Shown here piece by piece: positions 16,636 to 24,442 of a stretch of DNA of 64,000 nt. A program made the position numbers and the translations under genes. Location of the stretch: the NCBI RefSeq assembly GCF_010977555.1, contig NZ_CP048815.1:248001-312000 (forward strand), in the 5' to 3' direction. Below the pieces are notes generated by a model. That model had not been told where the DNA came from. It made no database searches and saw only the letters and a list, made by a program, of their open reading frames with translations. Source of the stretch: Caulobacter rhizosphaerae (GTDB lineage Bacteria; Pseudomonadota; Alphaproteobacteria; Caulobacterales; Caulobacteraceae). How positions within the stretch are numbered: position 1 is the first letter of the stretch; every line of letters begins with the position of its first letter.

Positions 16636-17072
16636 TAATCTTCGCCAGATCCATTTCTAAAGGGCTGCGCATAGTCGATGTGAACAAATACGCAGTGAAG
16701 GCGTGAGCCGCTTCCTGATAGTGGATGCATAGTTCACAGCCCACCTTTCGAAAGCGTTTCTCTGTTTTTCGATCTCATCGCATGGCGAGCGCCAAACCGG
16801 GCTCCACTAGCACACCCGCCGAACCCAAGCGAAGGGGTAAAAATGAAGTCAACCAAGTTTGCACGACAAGCGCGTCAGGATTCTGACGCTCGGACCTTCG
16901 AAATGAAAAAGCGCCTACGCGCTGGGCGCCATATAGGGTCTGTAAAGGCGCAGCTTGTCCCGGGGCTGCCTTGACTGATGACTGCGAAAAGCCTGTAGAC
17001 GCTGGGCTGATGTACAGCCCCGGCCAAGACCCGCCTGGTGGGCTGGGGGGAAGTGTGCTCAGGAGTTGCATA
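16636..17072. promoter_or_regulatory. 437-bp divergent region between the Wzc-like and Asp-box genes
   Basis: No convincing gene is present. A 43-codon frame at 16843-16974 has an apparent ribosome site (GAAGGGG) but codon use unlike real genes here. Structural signals are a perfect 7-bp hairpin GCGTCAG-gatt-CTGACGC (16872-16889) and GGGCTG-atgta-CAGCCC (17004-17020), the latter 52 bases before the Asp-box gene start. The region probably carries both promoters and a structured leader for the plus-strand gene. Confidence 0.45.
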
Positions 17073-19388
17073 ATGATTTCGGCGCTCGTCCTGGCTCTTC
17101 TGGCGCTGGTCGCGGACCGGTCGGCCGGTTCGGCGGACCTTTCGCCCAGGCTCGTCGCGCCGCCGGTGGCCGACGCGACGGCCCAAGCCTATTCATGGCG
17201 CCCCGTGGCGATCGGAGGCGGAGGCTTCATTACGGGATACAGCACCGACGCAAGGGGCGTGACGCGGATCGTTAGAACTGACGTCTACGGCGCTTATCTT
17301 TGGCGGCCCGAGGCGAACCGCTGGCTTCAACTGGTCACGACCGCGAGCATGCCGCCGGAAGATCGCGGGCCGATGACGCTGAACGAAGGCGTTTACGAAG
17401 TCGCGGTCGCGCCATCCGATCCCGATCGGATCTACATGGCGATCCACGGAAGGGTCTATCGGTCGAACGATCGCGGACGCAGCTTTGTTCGCACCAGCCT
17501 TCCGACAGTGACGTTCGACGCCAACAGCCCGTTTCGACACTATGGCCCGTTCATGAGCGTTTCGCCGCAGAATCCGGACCTCGTGCTCCTGGGCACGCCG
17601 AACGATGGGTTGTGGCGGTCGGAAAACGGCGGGCGCGACTGGATCAGGATCGCGACGGCGCCGGGCGGGCTTGGTCCGGCGCGGGCCCCGCCAGGATCCC
17701 GGCCGGGGCTGGTCGTGTGGTTTTCGCCCGACGGGACACAGATTTGGACCATGTCGGCGGGTGACGGGGTGTCGCGTTCTCTCGACGGCGGCCGAAGCTT
17801 CAAACCGCTGGTCTCGTCAGGAGATCCTCAGCCGACCAGCCTTCGCCAGGGCGCGTTCGGCCTCGACGGCGCGTTCTATGGGGTCGATCAAGATCACAAG
17901 AAGATCTGGAAGTTCTCGGGAGCGCGTTGGGAGGATCTCACGCAGACGGCCGGTGTGAACCCGGCGCCGTTCGGCAGCGTGGCTGTCGATCCGGGCAGTG
18001 GATCCATCTATGTCTTCGACGAAGGCGGTCACGCGATCCGCAGCGACAACGGCGGCTTACGGTGGTCTCGCGTCCTAACCAGCGCCCGGGCCGGAAAGGA
18101 TGATCCGCCGTGGCTGCGCGTGGCCGATCAGAGCTATTTCGCCACCGGTCAGGTGGTGTTCGACCCCGTGGTCCGTGGCCGGCTCTGGAACGCCGCCGGC
18201 ACCGGCGTCTATTTCGGCGACATCGCCAAGCCGCTCGGAAACATCACCTGGGAAAGCCAGGCCCGGGGCATCGAAGAACTGGTGGCCAACGACGTCAGCG
18301 CCGCGCCGGGCCAGCTGCCGCTTTTCGCAGCCTGGGATTTCGGCATCCACCGACGCGATGATCTTGAGCGGTTTTCGACCGGCTACGGGCCCAAGGAGCG
18401 GGTGTTGATCGCCGCCCAACAGTTGGACTGGACGCCGGCCCAGCCCGGTTTCTTCGTCACCAACGCGTCGGACACCCGGACCGATTGTTGCTCGGAGGAT
18501 GGCGACGCGGTGCTCGCCGGCTACACCGAGGACGGCGGCGAGACCTGGACGAAATTCGCCACGCTGCCGCAGCCACCCGGAACGGCGCCGTCCGATCCCT
18601 GGCGCATGGCGTTCGGCACGATCGCGGTCGCGGCCGACGATCCGCGCAACATCGTCTGGGCGCCTACGCATAACCGGTCGCCCTTCTACACGACCGACTT
18701 GGGTCGGAGCTGGCGGCGGGTAGTCTTGCCCGGCGAGCGGCTGCCCAACACCGGCTCGCACGCGAACTATAATTTTCATCGCAAGACCCTGGCCGCCGAC
18801 AAGGTGCTGGCCAAGACCTTCTATCTGGTCCACAGCGGCGACGGCCTCAATCCGGGACTGGCGGGGCTGTGGGTCACCCGTGACGGCGGCGCCGACTGGT
18901 CGAGGGTCTACAAGGGCGAGATCGCGCCCGCCAGCCGCTACAGCGCCAAGCTTAGGGTGGTCCCCGGCCATGCGGGTCATCTGTTCTTCACGTCAGGCGT
19001 ATCGGATCCGGGTGATACGGCGCTTCGGCGCTCCGTCGATGGCGGCCGGACCTGGACGGTATTGCGTCGGGTGCAGGCGGCGCATGACATCGCCTTTGGC
19101 AAGGCCGCGCCCGGACATGACTATCCGGCTGTTTATGTTACAGGGCGGATTGACGGTCGCTACGGTGTATGGCGATCGATAGACAATGCCGTGAACTGGG
19201 TGCGGATCGGCGAGTTTCCTGTCGGCGCTCTTGATGAAGTCGTCGTCATGGACGCAGACAAGGACGTGTTCGGGCGTGTCTATCTCGGCTTCAAGGGGTC
19301 TGGATGGCGGTTTGGGCAGCCCTCCGCGTGTAAACCGGGGCCGTACACGTTTGGGGAAGCTGAAGAGTGCTATTTTTTGGGGCCGTAA
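17073..19388 (+). CDS. exported Asp-box (BNR/GH74-like) beta-propeller protein
   Basis: This 771-residue protein has a signal peptide (MISALVLALLALVADRSAGSA) and nine Asp-box motifs (S/T-x-D-x-G-x-x-W/F). They are SNDRGRSF (131), SENGGRDW (183), SLDGGRSF (236), SDNGGLRW (324), TEDGGETW (485), TTDLGRSW (540), TRDGGADW (602), SVDGGRTW (654) and SIDNAVNW (702). This spacing fits two tandem propellers, as in GH74 xyloglucanases and related sialidase-like proteins. Cysteines near 472-473 and at 753 and 766 may form disulphides. The ATG at 17073 follows AGGAG; an earlier frame start lacks a signal peptide. In this EPS locus it could bind or cleave the polymer; enzymatic activity is not proven by sequence. 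Confidence 0.82.
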   Translation: MISALVLALLALVADRSAGSADLSPRLVAPPVADATAQAYSWRPVAIGGGGFITGYSTDARGVTRIVRTDVYGAYLWRPEANRWLQLVTTASMPPEDRGPMTLNEGVYEVAVAPSDPDRIYMAIHGRVYRSNDRGRSFVRTSLPTVTFDANSPFRHYGPFMSVSPQNPDLVLLGTPNDGLWRSENGGRDWIRIATAPGGLGPARAPPGSRPGLVVWFSPDGTQIWTMSAGDGVSRSLDGGRSFKPLVSSGDPQPTSLRQGAFGLDGAFYGVDQDHKKIWKFSGARWEDLTQTAGVNPAPFGSVAVDPGSGSIYVFDEGGHAIRSDNGGLRWSRVLTSARAGKDDPPWLRVADQSYFATGQVVFDPVVRGRLWNAAGTGVYFGDIAKPLGNITWESQARGIEELVANDVSAAPGQLPLFAAWDFGIHRRDDLERFSTGYGPKERVLIAAQQLDWTPAQPGFFVTNASDTRTDCCSEDGDAVLAGYTEDGGETWTKFATLPQPPGTAPSDPWRMAFGTIAVAADDPRNIVWAPTHNRSPFYTTDLGRSWRRVVLPGERLPNTGSHANYNFHRKTLAADKVLAKTFYLVHSGDGLNPGLAGLWVTRDGGADWSRVYKGEIAPASRYSAKLRVVPGHAGHLFFTSGVSDPGDTALRRSVDGGRTWTVLRRVQAAHDIAFGKAAPGHDYPAVYVTGRIDGRYGVWRSIDNAVNWVRIGEFPVGALDEVVVMDADKDVFGRVYLGFKGSGWRFGQPSACKPGPYTFGEAEECYFLGP

Positions 19389-19517
19389 AGCGTGCTTGGC
19401 CTTAATTTCGAGCCAAAATGTTTCAATGGCATTTCTTAAGGTCGAGCCTTGCTTATACTCGTCGGCGGGAAGGCTTGGCTCCGGTCCGCAGAACACCTTT
19501 TGGGGAATGATGAGGCC

Positions 19518-19595
19518 ATGATCGACCGCCCGCTGCGTGCGGAGGCAGGATTGGGGTTGGGCCGATCGCGCCCGACAGGGCCCCTGCGGCCATGA
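19518..19595 (+). other. 25-codon leader ORF overlapping the PssD-like start
   Basis: ATG at 19518 opens a 25-residue frame (MIDRPLRAEAGLGLGRSRPT...) that ends with TGA overlapping the ATG of the PssD-like gene at 19592 (ATGA). GATGAGG lies just before the start. It could couple translation of the downstream gene or be fortuitous. I do not claim a functional peptide. Confidence 0.3.
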
Positions 19596-20047
19596 CCGCG
19601 CCAAGACTTCTTCTCGTGGCGTCCGCCGGAGGGCATTGGGTTCAGCTGTCGCGGCTGGTCGCCGCCTTCGACGGGTTCGACGTACAATGCGTCACGACGA
19701 TCAAGGGCGCGCGCGCGCCTTGCGGCGGGCGGCCGGTGGCCATTGTGAGAGACGGGTCCCAGACCGATCCCATGGCGTTGGTGATCATGTTCGCGCAACT
19801 GCTGTTCATCGTGCTGAAGTTCCGCCCGTCCACGATCGTGACCACGGGCGCGGCGCCAGGCGTCTTCGCGGTGCGGCTGGGCAAGCTGCTGGGCGCGCGG
19901 ACGGTCTGGATCGACAGCATCGCCAATTCCGAGGAACTTTCCCTGTCCGGCCGCCTGGTGCGCAAGCATGTGGATCTTTGCCTGACCCAATGGCCCCACC
20001 TCACGGACGCCTATCCAGACGTGCAATGTTTTGGGTCGGTCATTTGA
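19592..20047 (+). CDS. PssD/Alg14-like glycosyltransferase subunit
   Basis: This 151-residue protein resembles Alg14/PssD, the membrane-anchoring, acceptor-binding half of a split GT28-type transferase. It begins with the family pattern LLLVASAGGHWVQLSRL. A hydrophobic segment MALVIMFAQLLFIVLKFRP (about 67-85) follows, then STIVTTGAAPGVFAVRLGKLLGARTVWIDSIA. This is the family's TTGa..g motif and the WIDS(I/F)A motif. It would recruit the catalytic PssE-like partner, encoded immediately downstream with a four-base overlap, to the inner membrane. Together they probably add a glucuronosyl or glucosyl residue to a lipid-linked intermediate; the exact sugar is not readable. Confidence 0.85.
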   Translation: MTAPRLLLVASAGGHWVQLSRLVAAFDGFDVQCVTTIKGARAPCGGRPVAIVRDGSQTDPMALVIMFAQLLFIVLKFRPSTIVTTGAAPGVFAVRLGKLLGARTVWIDSIANSEELSLSGRLVRKHVDLCLTQWPHLTDAYPDVQCFGSVI

Positions 20048-20523
20048 TACTGCTGTCAGTAGGCACCCAACTTCCATTCGACAGGCTGGTGCGGACGGTC
20101 GACGACTGGGCGATCGCCACCGGGCGGTCGGACGTGGTCGCGCAGATCGGTCCCTCGACCTACGTGCCCCGTTCGCTGAAGGCCTTCCCCTTCCTCGCCC
20201 CCCAGGCTTTCCAGGAACTGCAGTTGAACGCGACGATCATGATCAGCCATGCGGGCATGGGTTCGATCCTGACGGCGATGGAATATGGCAAGCCGATCAT
20301 CATCATGGCCCGCGATCACCGGCGGGGCGAACACCGCAATGGGCACCAGTTGGCGACCGCCGAGCGCTTCAAGGCCGTTCCCGGGATCTATGTCGCGTCA
20401 GACGAGCGCGGCCTTGTCGAACATCTGACCCGCTTGGCCGAGTTGACGGGCTCGGAGAAATTGCCGTCGCGCGCGCCCGCCAGCTTCACGGATCGGCTGC
20501 GCGACTTTATTCTTAGAGCCTAG
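20044..20523 (+). CDS. PssE/Alg13-like glycosyltransferase subunit
   Basis: This 159-residue catalytic half of the split GT28 enzyme overlaps the PssD stop at TTGA. The TTG at 20044 gives the start ILLSVGTQLPFDRLVRTVD, which matches the usual M-I-x-V-T-V-G-T start of PssE/Alg13 proteins. An ATG at 20026 would add six residues and is less likely. The nucleotide-sugar site is SHAGMGSILTAMEYGKPIIIMARD at about 87-110, then EHRNGHQLATAERF. It ends 20 bases before the end of the convergent GT4 gene. Confidence 0.87.
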   Translation: MILLSVGTQLPFDRLVRTVDDWAIATGRSDVVAQIGPSTYVPRSLKAFPFLAPQAFQELQLNATIMISHAGMGSILTAMEYGKPIIIMARDHRRGEHRNGHQLATAERFKAVPGIYVASDERGLVEHLTRLAELTGSEKLPSRAPASFTDRLRDFILRA

Positions 20524-20543
20524 AATTCTAAGCCTGAACGGCG

Positions 20544-21683
20544 TCAGTCGAACAGTTCGACCAGCTGCCGCCCGATCCGTGGCCAGGCCAGGGCTTGGCT
20601 CAGCAGGACGCGGCCGCGGGCCGCGCGATCGGACCACTCGGCCTTGGGCGTGGCGTAGAAGGCCAGGATTGACCGGGTGACGCCGTCGCGGTCGACAGGC
20701 GTTGGGATCTCCACCGCCGCCAGGCCGGCGGCGATGAGATCGGCGATGCCGCCCGCCGGCGCGGCGATGACCGGGCGGCCGGCCATGCCCGCCAACACCG
20801 CCACGCCGCTCTGCGAGTTGAAGTCGGTATAGGGCATGAGCAGGGCGTCGCACGCCGAGAGCAGTTCGTTGACCCGTTCGTCGGTGATGAAGCCGGTCTC
20901 CATGACTAGGCCGTCGGGGCAGCGAGCGGCGATCGCCCGGCATTCGTCCAGATAGGTTGGGTCGTTGGGGTCCTTGGCCCCGGCGACGATCATGCTGACG
21001 CGGCAGCCGGCTTCGCGCGCGGCGATAACCGCTTCCATCGCCAGGGCCACCTGCTTGTTGCGGCGGATCGTGCCGAACGCCAGCAGCGTGCCAGAGCCCG
21101 GAAGGGGCCCCGCGGCGGGAACCTCGAAGGCGCCGTGCGGCGACACCACGATCTTGCTGGCGGGCACGCCGAACAATCGCACCAGAGGACCCCTGCCTGC
21201 TTCGGACAGCACGACGATCACCGAGGCGCAGTCGTAAATCAGCCGATAACCCGCGCGCTCCAGCCAGCGCCACCGCGCCGACAGGCTCCAGGAATGAGGT
21301 TCCGGATCGTGGCAGACCAAGGCGATCCTGGCGCCGGTCAGCCTCAGCAACATTAGGGGCCAGATCGCGAAAACGAACGGGTCAGGAATGCTGACGATGA
21401 AGCGACGGCTGGTGAAGCGCGCCGCCAGCAGCGCGCCAAGCCCCCCCGCCACCCGGGCGAGCGAAAAGAGCGCCCGGCGCGGACGTGAGCCGCCGTCGAC
21501 CAACTCGCGGACCGGGCGGACGCGGCGGACGTTGTCCAGATGGGCGGCGGGGTCTTCCGGATAGCCGGCCGGTGCGATGAACACGACCTTGCATCCCGTC
21601 GCGGCCAGGCCCTCCACCAGACCCTGGGCGTACAGGCCCGCCCCCGAGCGCCAGGCACGCGTATAGACGACGATCCGCTTCAA
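20544..21683 (-). CDS. GT4 family glycosyltransferase
   Basis: This retaining GT-B glycosyltransferase has about 379 residues. The N-terminal Rossmann domain begins KRIVVYTRAWRSGAGLYAQGLVEGL. The donor-binding domain has LLAFGTIRRNKQVALAMEAV, FITDERVNELLSACDALLMPYTDFNSQSGVAVLAGMAGRPVIAAPAGG and a final ALAWPRIGRQLVELF. The frame has no ATG near its start. A TTG at 21683 with GGGAG 9 bases upstream is preferred; an upstream TTG at 21740 would add 19 residues. It is cytoplasmic and would add one sugar to the EPS repeat unit. It is transcribed divergently from the adjacent acyltransferase gene. Confidence 0.88.
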   Translation of the reverse strand: MKRIVVYTRAWRSGAGLYAQGLVEGLAATGCKVVFIAPAGYPEDPAAHLDNVRRVRPVRELVDGGSRPRRALFSLARVAGGLGALLAARFTSRRFIVSIPDPFVFAIWPLMLLRLTGARIALVCHDPEPHSWSLSARWRWLERAGYRLIYDCASVIVVLSEAGRGPLVRLFGVPASKIVVSPHGAFEVPAAGPLPGSGTLLAFGTIRRNKQVALAMEAVIAAREAGCRVSMIVAGAKDPNDPTYLDECRAIAARCPDGLVMETGFITDERVNELLSACDALLMPYTDFNSQSGVAVLAGMAGRPVIAAPAGGIADLIAAGLAAVEIPTPVDRDGVTRSILAFYATPKAEWSDRAARGRVLLSQALAWPRIGRQLVELFD

Positions 21684-21936
21684 CGGTGACGGCTCCCGAT
21701 GCTCCAATGGAATGACGCTGGCCAAATCGGATTTCGCCAACGCTCAGAGCCTTATCGCGCGTTGGGACTTCAGCCAATCTTCCGTCGCCGGGATCGACAC
21801 CGCGACGCACAGTCGCCCTCCAAAGCGCGTGTTCCGGGGGCGGTCCGACCATCAGGGTCTCGCGGCGGGCGCCGTCGCTTTCCAATACGGCCCGGGCGCG
21901 ATAGTCAGAAGCCTATTTCCTGATCTTGGAGCCCGA

Positions 21937-23019
21937 ATGGGACGCTACCTGCCGCAGATCGACGGACTTCGCGCCGTGGCGGTGTCCGCGGTCGTCATCG
22001 ATCATTGCTTCGGACCACAGATTTTGGTGGGCGGCCATATCGGGGTCGATATCTTCTTCGTTATCAGCGGCTTCTTGATCACGGGCCTGCTGGTGGAGGA
22101 AATTGATCGCGACGGGCGCGCCTCGCTTCGCGACTTCTACGCCAGGCGTTTCCTACGAATCATGCCGGCCCTGTTGGGCGTGTCGCTTTTCGTCGTGACC
22201 GCGCTGCTGGCGGGCTCGTTGGTGGCCAGGCGACTGGACCTCTGGGGCGAGCTGCGCAACGTACTCTACGCTCTAGGCAGCCTCATGAACTGGGCCCGGG
22301 CGCTTGGCTGGACCGGGGGCGGCTTCCTGGGCCACGCCTGGTCCCTGAGCGTAGAGGAGCAATTTTACCTGGTTTGGCCGCTGCTGTTGAATGCGACGGC
22401 TGTGCGCCTGGATCACAGGCGATACGCCATGGTGCTGATCGGGGTGATGCTGGCCCTGGCGGCCTGGCGCGGTTTCCTAGCGTGGAACGGCGCCAGCCCC
22501 GAGCGTCTGTACAACGGCACGGACACGCGCGCCGACGGCTTGCTGCTGGGCGCGGCCCTGGCCTTGTCGGGCGTGCGAAGGCTGCCGGCCATTCTGCTCA
22601 AGGCCTGGCCGGTTCCCGTGTTCGTCTTGATCGTGGTCGCGGCTTCCACCCCGTGGTCCGCGCCCTTCCTGGGCTATGGAGGCTTCACCCTGGTGGCGCT
22701 TTCCGCGGCCTGGTTGGTGGCTTTGGCGGTGGACGATCGCGCGCCGTTCGTCGCTTGGCTGAAGTCGCCAGTCGCTCTCTGGATCGGCAAGAGGTCCTAC
22801 AGCCTCTACCTATGGCACTTTCCGATCCTGATGATCTTCTCGTTCGCTGGACTGCGCTCGCGGCTCACCGACGTCGTGACGGTCGTGGCCTCACTCCTGG
22901 CCGCGCACCTGTCCTACAGGCTGATCGAGCAACCCTTCCTGCGCCTGAAAGGGCGCTTTCTGGACCTCTGGGGCAAGCGCCCGCGGGGCGAACGACGGGT
23001 ACCGAACTCCACCCCCTAG
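21937..23019 (+). CDS. acyltransferase 3 family membrane protein
   Basis: This 360-residue integral membrane O-acyltransferase (OafA/AT3, PF01757) starts YLPQIDGLRAVAVSAVVIDHCF, with the essential His of the family at about 22. Further marks are IGVDIFFVISGFLITGLLVEE, FYARRFLRIMPALL, GHAWSLSVEEQFYLVWPLLL and SYSLYLWHFPILMI. It would transfer acetyl or succinyl groups to EPS sugars. The ATG at 21937 is chosen because the family always starts close to the DGLRA motif; an in-frame start 75 codons upstream adds non-homologous sequence. Its last 129 bases overlap the 3' end of the convergent Wzy-like gene. Confidence 0.9.
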   Translation: MGRYLPQIDGLRAVAVSAVVIDHCFGPQILVGGHIGVDIFFVISGFLITGLLVEEIDRDGRASLRDFYARRFLRIMPALLGVSLFVVTALLAGSLVARRLDLWGELRNVLYALGSLMNWARALGWTGGGFLGHAWSLSVEEQFYLVWPLLLNATAVRLDHRRYAMVLIGVMLALAAWRGFLAWNGASPERLYNGTDTRADGLLLGAALALSGVRRLPAILLKAWPVPVFVLIVVAASTPWSAPFLGYGGFTLVALSAAWLVALAVDDRAPFVAWLKSPVALWIGKRSYSLYLWHFPILMIFSFAGLRSRLTDVVTVVASLLAAHLSYRLIEQPFLRLKGRFLDLWGKRPRGERRVPNSTP

Positions 23020-24357
23020 CCAGGGGAGCGGGCGGCCGGGTCGGGTCGGCCGGTTCTTCAGGTAGACATAGAAGGCGGCGATGAAAATCGCCGACAGCAC
23101 GGTCGAGGATCCCGACCACAGATCGGGGGCGATGATGCCCAGGGAGGTGCAGGCGCAGCCGGCCAGCGCCAGGCCGTCGGCGTCCGCGCGCTCGAAGCCC
23201 AGAGCCTGGAGGAAGAAGCCGGAGAAAGCGCTGATGGCGCTGATCATCATGAAGATGATCAGGCCGACGACGCCGCCGGTGTAGAAAACCCCCACCGCGC
23301 CGATATCCGAGAAGAAGAAGGTGGTCGTCGCCATCAGGTTGATGGTGTCGTCGCGGCTGCTGGCCAGGCCAACGCCGAACAGCCAATAGTCTCGCACGAA
23401 GTACTTGGTGGCCTCATACGACAGCGAACGGATCGTGGCCGAGGAATCGTTGCTCCCGAACATGTCGAAGGGACGGAACGCGTGATCGTTCAGGCCGACG
23501 ATCAGCACCAGCGAAACGGCAAAGAAGGCCAGGAAGCAAAGGACGCCGACCCGCTTAGTGTTCCGCAGCACGGTGTAGGTCCCGAGCGCGAAGATCGTGA
23601 CCGCCGTCACCGCGCGGAAATACGAAAGCCAGATGCCGGCCGCGAACAGGGCGAAGGTCAGCAAGTAGAGCCACTTTTTGGTGACGAAGGCCCGAGTGAA
23701 CGACAGGCACAGGCCAAACACCATCAGGGACGACATCATCGCAAAGCGCGAAGGGCGGCCAATCCGCAGGTCCGCGGCGATGAACAGCTTTTCCGCGCCG
23801 GGGTCGGTCGGCGCTTTCAGGCCTCCAAGGCCCAGGCTGAGCGCCAGGTAGAAGAGCGCGTAGACCAACGCCACACCGAACAGAACGTTGATGAGGGTCT
23901 TGCGCTCGAGGTTGACCAGGGCCGCAACGAAGATGACAGAGGAGAAGAGCCCAATATAGACCGAAATGGCGTTGAGGTTGGCGTCGCGCCCCCAGGCCGT
24001 CGAGAACCAGTAGACCTGCGAAGCCGCATAGATGGTCGCGATGACGCTCCACAGGACGATGCCGTACTGGCGATAGACGATGCAGATAGCCGAGGCCAGG
24101 CCAAGAGTCAGCAGCTCCAGACCCAGGGCGACCGTGCGGCCGTTGGGGCCGGCGTAGAAGCTGATGCGGCCCTGGTGGGCCACGAACGCGATCAGGAATA
24201 TCACCAGCGCGAGCGTTGTCGCCAGCCTGGCCAGCCATGGCTTCGGTGTGGCGGTCGGATGCACGAATTCGGCTTTGCTGATGTTGGTGAGCGACGAAGC
24301 GGCGATCGCTTCCGATCGTGGGGAACTGGTATCAGTGCGCGCCAAATCAGGCAACAT
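22891..24357 (-). CDS. Wzy/O-antigen ligase-like polytopic membrane protein
   Basis: This 488-residue protein has about ten to twelve membrane segments and a large periplasmic loop before the last third (VGLNDHAFRPFDMFGSND...). Motif-like segments are IWLSYFRAVTAVTIFALG and YFVRDYWLFGVGLASSRDD, where O-antigen ligases and Wzy polymerases have their [RK]...G.G signature. The likely role is polymerisation of lipid-linked EPS repeat units in the periplasm. The C-terminal 40 residues after YLKNRPTRPGRPLPWLGGG are read on the strand opposite the acyltransferase gene and look unlike a conserved domain. The gene is the last of a minus-strand run that begins at 28931. Confidence 0.78.
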   Translation of the reverse strand: MLPDLARTDTSSPRSEAIAASSLTNISKAEFVHPTATPKPWLARLATTLALVIFLIAFVAHQGRISFYAGPNGRTVALGLELLTLGLASAICIVYRQYGIVLWSVIATIYAASQVYWFSTAWGRDANLNAISVYIGLFSSVIFVAALVNLERKTLINVLFGVALVYALFYLALSLGLGGLKAPTDPGAEKLFIAADLRIGRPSRFAMMSSLMVFGLCLSFTRAFVTKKWLYLLTFALFAAGIWLSYFRAVTAVTIFALGTYTVLRNTKRVGVLCFLAFFAVSLVLIVGLNDHAFRPFDMFGSNDSSATIRSLSYEATKYFVRDYWLFGVGLASSRDDTINLMATTTFFFSDIGAVGVFYTGGVVGLIIFMMISAISAFSGFFLQALGFERADADGLALAGCACTSLGIIAPDLWSGSSTVLSAIFIAAFYVYLKNRPTRPGRPLPWLGGGVRYPSFAPRALAPEVQKAPFQAQEGLLDQPVGQVRGQE

Positions 24358-24442
24358 CAGGGAGCCTTCGCTTCGAGGCGGCGGCCGTACAGTTCAGTTC
24401 GTGTGCGCCGGCGGGTAATCACTAGATCAATCCACTCTAGAC

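Noticed and set aside
16843..16974. 43-codon frame with a GAAGGGG site upstream of the Asp-box gene
   Set aside because: Codon use is random-like and the sequence holds a perfect hairpin, so a leader structure fits better than a gene.
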